From JAFLUQ01 sp964551215 (lineage in GTDB: Bacteria > Bacillota > Clostridia > UMGS1883): 9,624 nucleotides of DNA. The notes beneath the pieces were generated by a model. It saw nothing but the letters and a program-made list of their open reading frames with translations, ran no database searches and was not told the DNA's origin. Where the stretch lies: assembly GCA_964551215.1 (NCBI GenBank), contig CAZKBV010000063.1:1-9624 (forward strand), in the 5' to 3' direction. This document shows positions 1 through 6,058 of the stretch, piece by piece (the first letter of the stretch is position 1; every line of letters begins with the position of its first letter). Both the position numbers and the translations under genes were made by a program.

Positions 1-50
1 AAAACCGAGCTGCCATATAGAACAAATCAAGTTCTGTAAGACAACTCGGT
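1..50 (-). terminator. Probable terminator of the tRNA-Pro transcript
   Basis: On the minus strand this is a 9-bp stem (ACCGAGTTG with CAGCTCGGT, arms at 42-50 and 4-12) whose top can pair further through AGAAC/GTTCT, followed by TTTT at the window edge. One of the nine pairs is a G-U wobble on the minus-strand RNA but a C-A mismatch on the plus strand, so the structure suits a minus-strand transcript. It starts one base after the encoded CCA of the tRNA. The loop is long for a terminator and the U-tract is cut by the window edge, so a processed RNA structure is also possible. Confidence 0.6.
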
Positions 51-51
51 A

Positions 52-129
52 TGGTCGAGGTTGAGGGATTTGAACCCCCGACCCCCTGCTCCCAAAGCAG
101 GTACGCTAGCCAAACTGCGCTAAACCTCG
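52..129 (-). tRNA. tRNA-Pro, anticodon UGG, CCA encoded
   Basis: This gene makes a proline tRNA. The minus strand folds into a complete cloverleaf. The acceptor stem CGAGGTT/AACCTCG uses bases 129-123 and 62-56. It is followed by discriminator A (55) and a genomically encoded CCA (54-52). The D arm has stem GCGC/GCGT, the anticodon arm is CCTGC-TTTGGGA-GCAGG with anticodon TGG, and the T arm has a GGGGG/CCCTC stem around TTCAAAT. All stems close with at most a wobble pair. It has its own promoter about 10 bases upstream and a terminator-like hairpin directly downstream, so it is probably a single-gene transcription unit. Confidence 0.97.
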
Positions 130-138
130 ATGAGACTT

Positions 139-167
139 ATTATAGCATAAAAACGGGGGCAATGCAA
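139..167 (-). promoter_or_regulatory. Sigma-A promoter of tRNA-Pro
   Basis: On the minus strand, a -35 box TTGCAT (167-162) and a perfect -10 box TATAAT (144-139) are separated by exactly 17 bases. The predicted start of transcription is near base 132, only a few bases before the mature tRNA 5' end, as is common for stable RNA genes. Confidence 0.88.
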
Positions 168-212
168 GCTTTTTTTGAAAAAATTCGCCTTATTTTTAGT
201 AAAAGAAAAACC

Positions 213-317
213 CAAAAAGCAAAAACGCAAAAAGCAAATACTCAAAAAGCAAATACTCAAAAAGCAAAAACTCAAAAAGTGAATACTCAAAAAGCAAATT
301 TTCAAAGCGTAAATTCT
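213..317. repeat. 15-bp tandem repeat (minisatellite), about 7 copies
   Basis: Seven consecutive 15-base units begin at 213, 228, 243, 258, 273, 288 and 303 on the consensus CAAAAAGCAAATACT. The units at 228 and 243 are identical, those at 213, 258, 273 and 288 differ at one to three positions, and the last is diverged. Because 15 is divisible by three, open frames exist on both strands with five-residue periods (KANTQ on plus, LLFEY on minus). Neither has a ribosome binding site or a recognisable protein. It lies in the gene-free stretch 131-484 between the tRNA promoter and the end of the 174-residue membrane protein gene. I see no gene in that stretch; it holds this array, the fold-back at 304-374 and the tRNA promoter. 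Confidence 0.85.
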
Positions 318-374
318 CAAAGTAAACGCAACGGTGGAATTTAAAAATGCATTTACTCTGAAAATTTACGCTTT
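304..374. repeat. Long imperfect inverted repeat (fold-back)
   Basis: Bases 304-319 pair with 359-374 over 16 positions with one exception, which is a G-U wobble in a minus-strand RNA and a C-A mismatch in a plus-strand RNA. Above a single unpaired position the stem continues with AGTAAA (321-326) against TTTACT (352-357), then GCA against TGC, leaving a loop of about 17 bases. The outer arm coincides with the last diverged unit of the 15-bp array, so array and fold-back share sequence. It could be the transcription end of the upstream operon or a remnant of a repeat element. There is no clean U-tract directly after it. Confidence 0.65.
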
Positions 375-484
375 TTGTTTTCGGTAAAAAATGTTTCCCA
401 CCGCGCCGCATCCAAAGGCACATTCATTTCATGCCGAACGTTTTCCGGAAAATCCGAAAGAAACTAATGCCGGACGCGGACTTA

Positions 485-1009
485 TCAATAGGTTTTACGC
501 TTATAAAATATTACAAATACAAATGCGAGCGCTAACAGTATCAAAGAGGTTATAGGCGTGGAATATGCCTTAATGAAATTAAATATTCCGTTTGAGGCTT
601 CCGATTCATCGGCTGCGACATTCTGCGGGGATTCCTGCCTGCCGCCGTCCATAGAGTCCGCTGCGCCCGTCGGCATATGGTTTGAGTCTTTATCGGTAGC
701 GTCGGTATTGCCCTCCGCCGCATTTTCGCCGTCCTGCGGCGGAGGGTTCTCCGTACCGGAGTTTTCGCCGCCCCGGGGCGGAGGCGTTTCGTCCGTCGGC
801 ATATTTCCGTCCATCGGCGCATCGCCCATGCCGCCTCGGCCGCCTCCCTGCCTGCCGCCGCCACGCATCGGCATTTCTTCCGACGCGGGCATTTCCTCCG
901 ACGCGGCAAATGTGTCCGAATTTTCAGTTTCGGCTGAATTTGCGGCCATTGCGCCTATATATAATATAAGCGCAAGGCATAATGATATCGGTAAAATTTT
1001 CTTTAGCAT
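485..1009 (-). CDS. Secreted or membrane-anchored Gly/Met/Pro-rich protein, unknown function
   Basis: I do not recognise a family in this 174-residue protein. Residues 1-23 are a lysine-started hydrophobic signal sequence with plausible cleavage around AMA-AN. Residues 25-147 are low complexity and acidic, with a doubled SEEMP motif (37-46), a Gly/Arg/Met-rich patch (47-65) and Pro-rich stretches. Residues 151-168 form one hydrophobic helix followed by the basic tail YKRKTY. This is the layout of a surface protein held by a C-terminal membrane anchor with a flexible outer stalk; no LPXTG sorting motif is present. The ATG has an AAAGGAG ribosome binding site overlapping the stop region of the preceding beta-helix gene, with only 5 bases between the two genes, so co-translation is very likely. 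The Gly/Met patch resembles similar patches in that neighbour, suggesting the two products act together at the surface. Confidence 0.8.
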   Translation of the reverse strand: MLKKILPISLCLALILYIGAMAANSAETENSDTFAASEEMPASEEMPMRGGGRQGGGRGGMGDAPMDGNMPTDETPPPRGGENSGTENPPPQDGENAAEGNTDATDKDSNHMPTGAADSMDGGRQESPQNVAADESEASNGIFNFIKAYSTPITSLILLALAFVFVIFYKRKTY

Positions 1010-1014
1010 TGTTA

Positions 1015-2859
1015 TTATCTCCTTTCCGAACCGCCTCGGCCGCCAACGCCGCCCGAAGCGTCCATGCCGCCGCTTTTATTTCCCGCTGTGGCCAAGCTTC
1101 CGTTGGCGGTAAGCTCCGAAACAATATTTCCGTCGATTAAAAGCGTGTAGGTTTCATTTTCCGTAAGCGTTGGCGCGCTTATACATACCCAGTTAAAATT
1201 CTTGCTTGACGTTCCCGATATGATTTCGTTTCCGCTTGAATCCGTAACCTGTATCGAGCTTCCCGACAGGCAGGCGTTTTCAAGATAGAATACGAGCGAT
1301 TGCTGGGCGGAGCTTTCCGAAGGGCTGTCCGCCATTGCGGAGTTTCCTGCCGCAAGGAGATTTCCGCCGTTCATAATGAGCGCGTATCCGCCGTCGCCGA
1401 TATCAATTGAAGCATTGCCGCCGTTTTCGGGGCCGTATATTTCAACGCGGCCTTCGTTTATAACTGCGGAGCCGTTGGAATCAAGACCGTCGCCGGAGGT
1501 TTCAATATAAATACGGCCTCCGTTTACAGTCAGCCAAATATCCTCCTCGGAATCTTTTACTTCTCCTCCGTAGGCACCCATCATCATGCCTCCGCCGCCT
1601 GCGGAGCCTTCGCCCGTAGCGTTAATTCCGTCGTCGCTTGAAATGATAGAGATATCTCCGCCGTTGACAGTAATATACGCGCCCTCTAAGCCCTCGTAGC
1701 ATTTCGTTATACTAATGCTTTCGGGATTGATAATAAGATTCTTTTCGGCGTGAACGCCGTCGTCTCCGGAGGAAATTACAAAGGCGCCGCCTTCAATGGT
1801 TAAATCGCCGTCCGAATGAAGGGAATCGTCGCTGCTGTCGAGAGTAAAGCTGCCGCCGTTTATAACAATGTTAGCGCCGGCCTTTATTGCCTTTGCGCTT
1901 GTTAAATCGGCGGAGGAGGCAGGGGAGTATCCTCGAGCGTCCATATCGCCGCCGAAGCCGCCGCCCTGTGCCGAAGCGTTTTCGCTGCCGCCGCCGGAGG
2001 TTATTTGCGCGGAGGTATTATTAATATACAACGCGGACGAAGCGTAAATGCCGTCGCCCTCGCTTGAGACGGAAAGCGAGGCGCTTTCAAACGCGATAAA
2101 GCCTTTGCTTTCATCCTCATGCTCGCACTTTATAGCGTCGCCGCCGGAGGTTATCGCAAGGTCGGCGTCGACAGCCGCGATACAGTCGTTTGCGTTTATA
2201 CCATCGTCAACGGCGTTGATTGCTATCGTACATTCGGTTATTATTAACGCGTCATTTGCCTTTATCGCGTCCAGATAATTGCCGTTTACCGAAAGCTTGC
2301 CCGTTCCGTTTATTGTAAGGTCATCCTTAGAATATAAAGCCGCGGTCGGTTTTCCGCCCTCCGACTTTTCTTCGCTGTATGAGCTGCCGTCCGAGAAACT
2401 GTTTTCCGTATCCGGAACAAGGGATATCACCGTTTTTCCGGCTTGCTTTATATAGACAGCCGAAAAATCGGAGGAGGCGATATTGACATTGTTTAACACT
2501 AATCTTACTTCAGAATTGTCGGCGGAATCCACGATTAAGCTTCCGTCCTCAAGCGTCCCCGACAGCACATAGACTCCGCCGCCGAGTATCGTTATATTAC
2601 CTTCGTCGATTTTCACATTTTGACTTGAAGACTCTGCGTAATCTCCTTTGAGATAAATATTGACCGCCGAATCGTCGGCATAGGCGGTATAATAATCATC
2701 TTCGCGAAGGGTTACGGCATGAATTTCGCTGTACGATAATGTTCCGGAGGAACGACTCGTAATTTCAGACTGCGGAAGGAACATTGCATATACCGTTCCT
2801 ATCAAAACCAACGCAATAAGCAGTATAGCAATTAAATCAAATTTCTTCGAGCTTATCAT
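1015..2859 (-). CDS. Membrane-anchored Cthe_2159-type beta-helix protein (carbohydrate-binding domain family)
   Basis: This 614-residue protein has an N-terminal signal-anchor helix (about 7-27) and a long extracellular body. From about residue 85 to 495 it repeats short strands ending in Asp/Gly turns such as DDGINAND, GGDAIKCE, EGDGIYAS, DDSLHSDGD, GDDGVHAE, DDGINATG and GDGLDSNG. This pattern is typical of the Cthe_2159 family of calcium-binding right-handed parallel beta-helices, whose founding member is reported to bind polysaccharide. Gly/Met-rich insertions (about 290-310 and 420-433) and a Gly-rich C-terminus interrupt it. A GTG at 2892 in frame is possible, but ATG at 2859 has a GGAG six bases upstream and begins directly before the anchor helix, so I chose it. 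Genes of this family often stand beside VTC and DUF4956 genes, as here. Ligand and role are inferred, not shown. Confidence 0.85.
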   Translation of the reverse strand: MISSKKFDLIAILLIALVLIGTVYAMFLPQSEITSRSSGTLSYSEIHAVTLREDDYYTAYADDSAVNIYLKGDYAESSSQNVKIDEGNITILGGGVYVLSGTLEDGSLIVDSADNSEVRLVLNNVNIASSDFSAVYIKQAGKTVISLVPDTENSFSDGSSYSEEKSEGGKPTAALYSKDDLTINGTGKLSVNGNYLDAIKANDALIITECTIAINAVDDGINANDCIAAVDADLAITSGGDAIKCEHEDESKGFIAFESASLSVSSEGDGIYASSALYINNTSAQITSGGGSENASAQGGGFGGDMDARGYSPASSADLTSAKAIKAGANIVINGGSFTLDSSDDSLHSDGDLTIEGGAFVISSGDDGVHAEKNLIINPESISITKCYEGLEGAYITVNGGDISIISSDDGINATGEGSAGGGGMMMGAYGGEVKDSEEDIWLTVNGGRIYIETSGDGLDSNGSAVINEGRVEIYGPENGGNASIDIGDGGYALIMNGGNLLAAGNSAMADSPSESSAQQSLVFYLENACLSGSSIQVTDSSGNEIISGTSSKNFNWVCISAPTLTENETYTLLIDGNIVSELTANGSLATAGNKSGGMDASGGVGGRGGSERR

Positions 2860-2909
2860 AATAATCTCCATTCCGCCGCCCTGCGTCGGCACAAATAGGT
2901 ATTAAATTC

Positions 2910-2999
2910 AATCTCTTGCCGCAGGGCAAGGAATGACAAGAGATTATTATCGCGCCATCCGCGTCAAATTTCGCTTGCGCGGAGGCGGGCGAAGCGAAA
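2910..2999. repeat. Intergenic hairpins between DUF4956 and beta-helix genes
   Basis: The 125-158 bases between the two genes hold three inverted repeats. AATCTCTTG (2910-2918) pairs with CAAGAGATT (2937-2945). CTTGCC (2915-2920) pairs with GGCAAG (2925-2930) and uses part of the same arm, so these two cannot form together. TTTCGCTT (2969-2976) pairs with AAGCGAAA (2992-2999). None is followed by a clear U-tract on the minus strand. They may set the relative expression of the downstream surface genes or be mRNA processing sites. No convincing promoter is seen here. Confidence 0.5.
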
Positions 3000-3017
3000 G
3001 AAATTCGCGTTAACGCC

Positions 3018-3689
3018 CTAAGACATATATTCGCCGTTGTAAGAAACGAGAACGGCGTTGGTTACGCCCTCGCAAGAGGAAATTTTATTTACGAAGCCTG
3101 TATTTTCCTCTTTAATACGAACTTCATATGTCAGCTCCACCCCCAGCTTATTTACCGATTTTGATTTAAGGAGGCTTTTCTTCGCTTCCGCTTTAATAAG
3201 ATTTTCCGCCCCGATTTCCGCCGCATTGTTTTCGCAGTTTACAACGAGAATGTAGGGAATGTCGCCGGTCTTTCTTGTGGAAAAAATAACAATTATGACG
3301 CCTATAATAACCGAGCCGATTACAGCCAGCGGAAGAAGGCCCGCGCCGAGCACGATGCCGACAGCTATTGCCCAAAAGAGAAAGGCTATATCCATAGGCT
3401 CCTTAATCGCCGTTCTGAAACGGACGATAGACAAAGCGCCGACCATGCCGAGCGACAGCACAACATTGGAGGTTACCGCAATAATAACAAGACTTGTTAT
3501 CATCGACATGGAAATGAGCGAAACGCCGAAGGAGTCCGAATACATTACGCCTTGATAGGTTTTCTTATAAATTAAAAATATAAACAGTCCCAAAACAAAG
3601 GACAATCCAAGCGCCAAAAGCACGTCCAGAGTCGAAAAAGAATTGATATTTGATAAAAAGCTTGACTTAAATACATCGCTAAAACTCAT
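3018..3689 (-). CDS. DUF4956 family membrane protein
   Basis: This 223-residue integral membrane protein has about four hydrophobic helices (roughly 22-41, 55-76, 100-117 and 118-137) and a soluble C-terminal domain (140-223). The loop GALSIVRFRTAIKEPMDIAF (84-103) is the conserved signature of DUF4956 proteins, so the family call is firm. The molecular function is not known. Genes of this family are regularly found next to VTC-type polyphosphate polymerase genes, which fits the gene upstream and suggests a partner role at the membrane, perhaps anchoring or export; that is inference. The ATG at 3689 follows an AAAGGAAAG ribosome binding site. The 178 bases upstream contain no supported gene, no clear terminator and no convincing promoter, so read-through from the VTC gene is plausible. 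Confidence 0.88.
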   Translation of the reverse strand: MSFSDVFKSSFLSNINSFSTLDVLLALGLSFVLGLFIFLIYKKTYQGVMYSDSFGVSLISMSMITSLVIIAVTSNVVLSLGMVGALSIVRFRTAIKEPMDIAFLFWAIAVGIVLGAGLLPLAVIGSVIIGVIIVIFSTRKTGDIPYILVVNCENNAAEIGAENLIKAEAKKSLLKSKSVNKLGVELTYEVRIKEENTGFVNKISSCEGVTNAVLVSYNGEYMS

Positions 3690-3867
3690 GATATTACTTT
3701 CCTTTCATTATGTCATTATGGCTTTCGGGAGGCCTTCCGAAGCCTTGCTTAAGAAAAACATGGGCGGGGCGCGTCTCGGCTTTGCCGCCATACTTTGGCT
3801 TGTTTTACTTACTTGACGCGATATGCCGTTTTTTCTTTTCAAAGCGGTTCTTTAGGCCGCCCTTTAA

Positions 3868-4533
3868 TTAAAATCTTACCGCCGCGTATTTGGAGAACGC
3901 GGCCGACCTTCTTGATTTTACCTGTACGCAGTCGCGAATTATCTGCGGCAAATATTCGTCCCATTTTACTTCCAAGACAGAATTGTGATAAAGACGAAGG
4001 AATTTCAAATCGGGGTTTAAAAATTCCTTCACATTGCCGCTGCCGCATATATCCATATCAAGCGTCACGCGCACATTGCCGGGCGGATAAACAAAACATT
4101 CCCGAGAGTACGCAACAATACATTTCGGCCTTAAAAGCTGATATTTCATTTTTGCGTACAGCTCTCGCATCAGCTCATGTTCGCTGTTTAACAAAAATTC
4201 AAAATCGTTGTCAATGATTTTGCGACATTCCTCGTCGGTAATCCGACAGCTTACCTTATTGCACAATCCGTTAATCTTGCTTTTCTTTTCAAGCCTGATA
4301 AAAGATGTGTCCGTTCCGTAGTACCTGATGCGAAATTTTTCCCTTTTGTTTACGCCGTCTAATTTTTCTTTAAGGGCTTTATCCATATAATTATCAAAAT
4401 ACAAGCTCTTGATAAAATACGTTCCGTCCTCGCAAGCGTGGGAATCGTGCTTTGCCACAGCGGAAAGCCTTGCCCTTAACTCAAAAATATCCGCAAGATT
4501 TATTTGATGCTTGTATTCATGCCTGAATTTCAT
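3868..4533 (-). CDS. Polyphosphate polymerase domain (VTC-type) protein
   Basis: This 221-residue protein matches the VTC catalytic domain of the triphosphate tunnel metalloenzyme superfamily, whose yeast member Vtc4 makes polyphosphate from ATP. Visible tunnel residues include R4-x-E6-x-K8 in the opening RHEYKHQI, SLYFDN (43-48), the basic strand KREKFRIRYYG (63-73), RLEKKSK (80-86), SRE (143-145), RVTLDMD (155-161) and LEVKWDE (187-193). The length is close to that of stand-alone bacterial members and there are no membrane helices, so the active site should be cytoplasmic unless held by the DUF4956 partner. The ATG at 4533 has a strong GGGAGGTG ribosome binding site and begins right at the conserved RxExK strand. 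It overlaps the end of a possible 26-codon ORF upstream. Activity is inferred from the family; other TTM members act as tripolyphosphatases or cyclases. Confidence 0.88.
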   Translation of the reverse strand: MKFRHEYKHQINLADIFELRARLSAVAKHDSHACEDGTYFIKSLYFDNYMDKALKEKLDGVNKREKFRIRYYGTDTSFIRLEKKSKINGLCNKVSCRITDEECRKIIDNDFEFLLNSEHELMRELYAKMKYQLLRPKCIVAYSRECFVYPPGNVRVTLDMDICGSGNVKEFLNPDLKFLRLYHNSVLEVKWDEYLPQIIRDCVQVKSRRSAAFSKYAAVRF

Positions 4534-4597
4534 TCCTTTTCACCTCCCGCCGCTTTGGATTGAAACGCAAATCAAAATATTTGTTTCGCCGGTTCAT
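4517..4597 (-). CDS. Possible 26-residue basic peptide, overlapping the VTC gene
   Basis: A small ORF fills most of the 88-base gap between the metallo-beta-lactamase gene and the VTC gene. Its ATG is preceded by AAGGAGG at 4613-4607 with a 9-base spacer, one of the best ribosome binding sites in the window. The peptide begins MNRRNKYFDLRF and is rich in Arg and Lys. It ends at a TGA 17 bases inside the VTC gene, in another frame. This arrangement would couple translation of the two. I know no family for it. It may be a leader peptide, a true small protein, or chance coding from the VTC gene's ribosome-loading region. Confidence 0.4.
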   Translation of the reverse strand: MNRRNKYFDLRFNPKRREVKRNEIQA

Positions 4598-4621
4598 GCC
4601 GACCCGCCTCCTTAGGAAGCC

Positions 4622-5473
4622 CTACTGCGATATAATTATATCGCGGCCGTTGCTGCTTACGGTAATGTCGCCGTCTTTTGTGCGGTAAATTTTGCTCCCG
4701 ACATCGCTTAGAACTTTTTCCGTCCGCTCATCCGCCGGATTTTTGTCGCTGCAGGTTATTACGGAATATGCGGGGCTGACGCTTTCAATAAATTGCTTTG
4801 TAAACTTATTGAATTTTCCGTGATGGGGGACCTTTAAAAAGTCATATTCCGCCTGTGTTTGAGAGAGTATTTCCGTCAGTCTCGCTCCCTCGGCGTCGCC
4901 GGTAAACAAGAAGCTGTTATCGCCGTGGGTGACGGCGATTGCCAAAGAAAATCCGTTGTCGCCCTCCTTGTAGGATTGTTTTTGCGGAGGATACACCTCG
5001 AATAAAACATCGTCGAGAATGAACGACATATTTTCGGTAAGAGCAAGGGGAGCGACGCCCTTTTCGATAGCCGCGCTTACATAGCTTTCGTATTCTTTGC
5101 CGGAGCCTTTGTAATCGGGCGTAATTATTTGGCCGATTTCAATATTTTTTATTACCTTTGCCGCGCCGCCGACGTGATCCTTGTCAAAATGAGTAATAAA
5201 GAGAAAGTCAACATTCGCGACGGCGTTATCCGATAAATATTCAACGACCTCGTCGCCGTCGTCCTTTTCGCCGCAGTCGATTATAACGCTATGATTGCTC
5301 GTCCGCATAATAATCGCGTCGGCCTGACCGACCTTTAAAACGGAAAAGTTAAATTCCCCCGCCGCCGGCGGAGCGGACAAAGATTCCCCCGAATTGCTTT
5401 GTATGTTCGCGCCTTGGCATCCGCTCAGAGTAAATACAGCCGCGGCAAAAACGGCCAATGCTTTTGACGGCAT
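4622..5473 (-). CDS. Exported lipoprotein with ComEC-like metallo-beta-lactamase domain
   Basis: This 283-residue protein starts with a short signal sequence ending in the lipobox LSGC (16-19), so Cys19 is the likely lipidated residue and the domain faces outward. Residues 41-280 match the metallo-beta-lactamase domain seen at the C-terminus of ComEC/Rec2 and in stand-alone relatives: VGQADA (48-53, usually VGQGDA), a strand ending IIDCG (64-68), the metal-binding THFDKDH (H95, D97, D99, H100), a later FTGDA and PHHGK. The metal ligands are intact, so a hydrolase acting on a phosphoester or nucleic acid outside the membrane is likely; the substrate is unknown. It has an ATG with GGGTGA upstream. 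It is the first gene after the TTAA-array promoter, which with the VTC gene downstream hints at phosphate scavenging from phosphoesters. It lacks the membrane channel of full ComEC. Confidence 0.88.
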   Translation of the reverse strand: MPSKALAVFAAAVFTLSGCQGANIQSNSGESLSAPPAAGEFNFSVLKVGQADAIIMRTSNHSVIIDCGEKDDGDEVVEYLSDNAVANVDFLFITHFDKDHVGGAAKVIKNIEIGQIITPDYKGSGKEYESYVSAAIEKGVAPLALTENMSFILDDVLFEVYPPQKQSYKEGDNGFSLAIAVTHGDNSFLFTGDAEGARLTEILSQTQAEYDFLKVPHHGKFNKFTKQFIESVSPAYSVITCSDKNPADERTEKVLSDVGSKIYRTKDGDITVSSNGRDIIISQ

Positions 5474-5529
5474 AATTTATCACCCGCCTTTTTGAATATA
5501 GTCTTTGCGATTTGCTTAATTTTAATCAA

Positions 5530-5572
5530 ATTATAAAAGCCGTAAGTTAAATCTAAGTTAAATTGATATTAA
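5530..5572 (-). promoter_or_regulatory. Promoter with 11-bp-spaced TTAA direct repeats (PhoB/PhoP-like site)
   Basis: On the minus strand three TTAA motifs begin at 5572, 5561 and 5550, exactly 11 bp apart; the two nearest the gene extend to the longer direct repeat TTAACTTA. A perfect -10 TATAAT lies at 5535-5530, and no -35 consensus stands at the right distance, because that position is occupied by the repeats. One helical turn between direct repeats covering the -35 region is the layout of sites for OmpR-family activators such as PhoB/PhoP, whose Gram-positive box is TTAACA-like. The predicted transcript starts near 5523, about 50 bases before the lipoprotein gene. The identity of the regulator is inferred from the polyphosphate gene downstream. 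Confidence 0.6.
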
Positions 5573-5656
5573 TTTTTTGAAACAATTTTCGGTCAGCCTC
5601 TGAAAATCCTTTGTAAATTCGGCAGAATAAAAAATAGTTATAAGCCGCGCCCGTTA

Positions 5657-6055
5657 TCAATATTTTTTTGAGCATATCAGGTATGATATCACGTAAACCA
5701 GAGTCTGAAAGCATATTACGTAATCGAGGGCTACGGCGTATTTGTTCATATTCAGCAGTAAAAGCACGCAGACTGTCTCAAATTCGCATATAAGCGATAC
5801 CCAAAAGGCGCAAGCGTAGCTTTGGCGGCTCAGAAAAATCATTCTTTCGTCCTTTACGGCGTTTTCAAATTCCTTGGATTTTTCGGGATTCCTAAAAATT
5901 CGATATCTTTTTGCCGCCAAAACAATTCCGCACACAAGCATGGCAACGCCCATGCTTATAAGCAGCGGATTTTTTATTTGCCCGCAGATTACCAAAAACA
6001 GACCTTCGGCAAAAATAAATATCAGCTTTATCAATGTTTTTGTTTTCATGTTCAC
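5657..6055 (-). CDS. Four-helix membrane protein in operon with XRE regulator (DUF2178-like)
   Basis: This 132-residue protein has four hydrophobic segments, about 8-25, 29-48, 79-101 and 108-128, with a charged cytoplasmic-type stretch (50-75, including RNPEKSKEFENAVKDER) between the second and third. Small membrane proteins of this shape commonly follow a tiny XRE repressor gene in Firmicutes, and the pattern resembles DUF2178; the family assignment is tentative and the function unknown. GTG at 6055 is chosen over ATG at 6049 because GGAGG inside the last codons of the repressor gene lies 8 bases before the GTG. Only 3 bases separate the genes, so they are co-transcribed and probably co-translated. 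After the stop I see only weak hairpins before a TTTTTT run. Confidence 0.8.
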   Translation of the reverse strand: MNMKTKTLIKLIFIFAEGLFLVICGQIKNPLLISMGVAMLVCGIVLAAKRYRIFRNPEKSKEFENAVKDERMIFLSRQSYACAFWVSLICEFETVCVLLLLNMNKYAVALDYVICFQTLVYVISYLICSKKY

Positions 6056-6058
6056 GGA

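Noticed and set aside
213..332. CRISPR-like array
   Set aside because: Units are 15 bp, directly adjacent without spacers, and no cas gene is present.
51..344. 97-codon plus-strand frame with KANTQ pentapeptide-like repeats
   Set aside because: It begins inside the tRNA gene on the opposite strand, has no ribosome binding site, and its repeats follow from the 15-bp DNA repeat; the central position is Thr rather than the Leu/Phe of true pentapeptide-repeat proteins.
196..423. 75-codon minus-strand frame with FEYLL repeats
   Set aside because: Same minisatellite read on the other strand; no ribosome binding site or signal typical of a real protein.
558..1112. 184-codon plus-strand frame opposite the Gly/Met-rich gene
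   Set aside because: Shadow of the GC-rich low-complexity coding sequence on the minus strand, crossing two minus-strand genes.
3720..3744. Hairpin GGCTTTCGG/CCGAAGCC as a terminator between VTC and DUF4956
   Set aside because: The stem has a bulge and is followed on the minus strand by ATAATGAC rather than a U-tract.
3708..3791. 27-codon minus-strand ORF between the VTC and DUF4956 genes
   Set aside because: No Shine-Dalgarno sequence before its ATG and no recognisable peptide; unlike the ORF at 4517-4597 there is no supporting signal.
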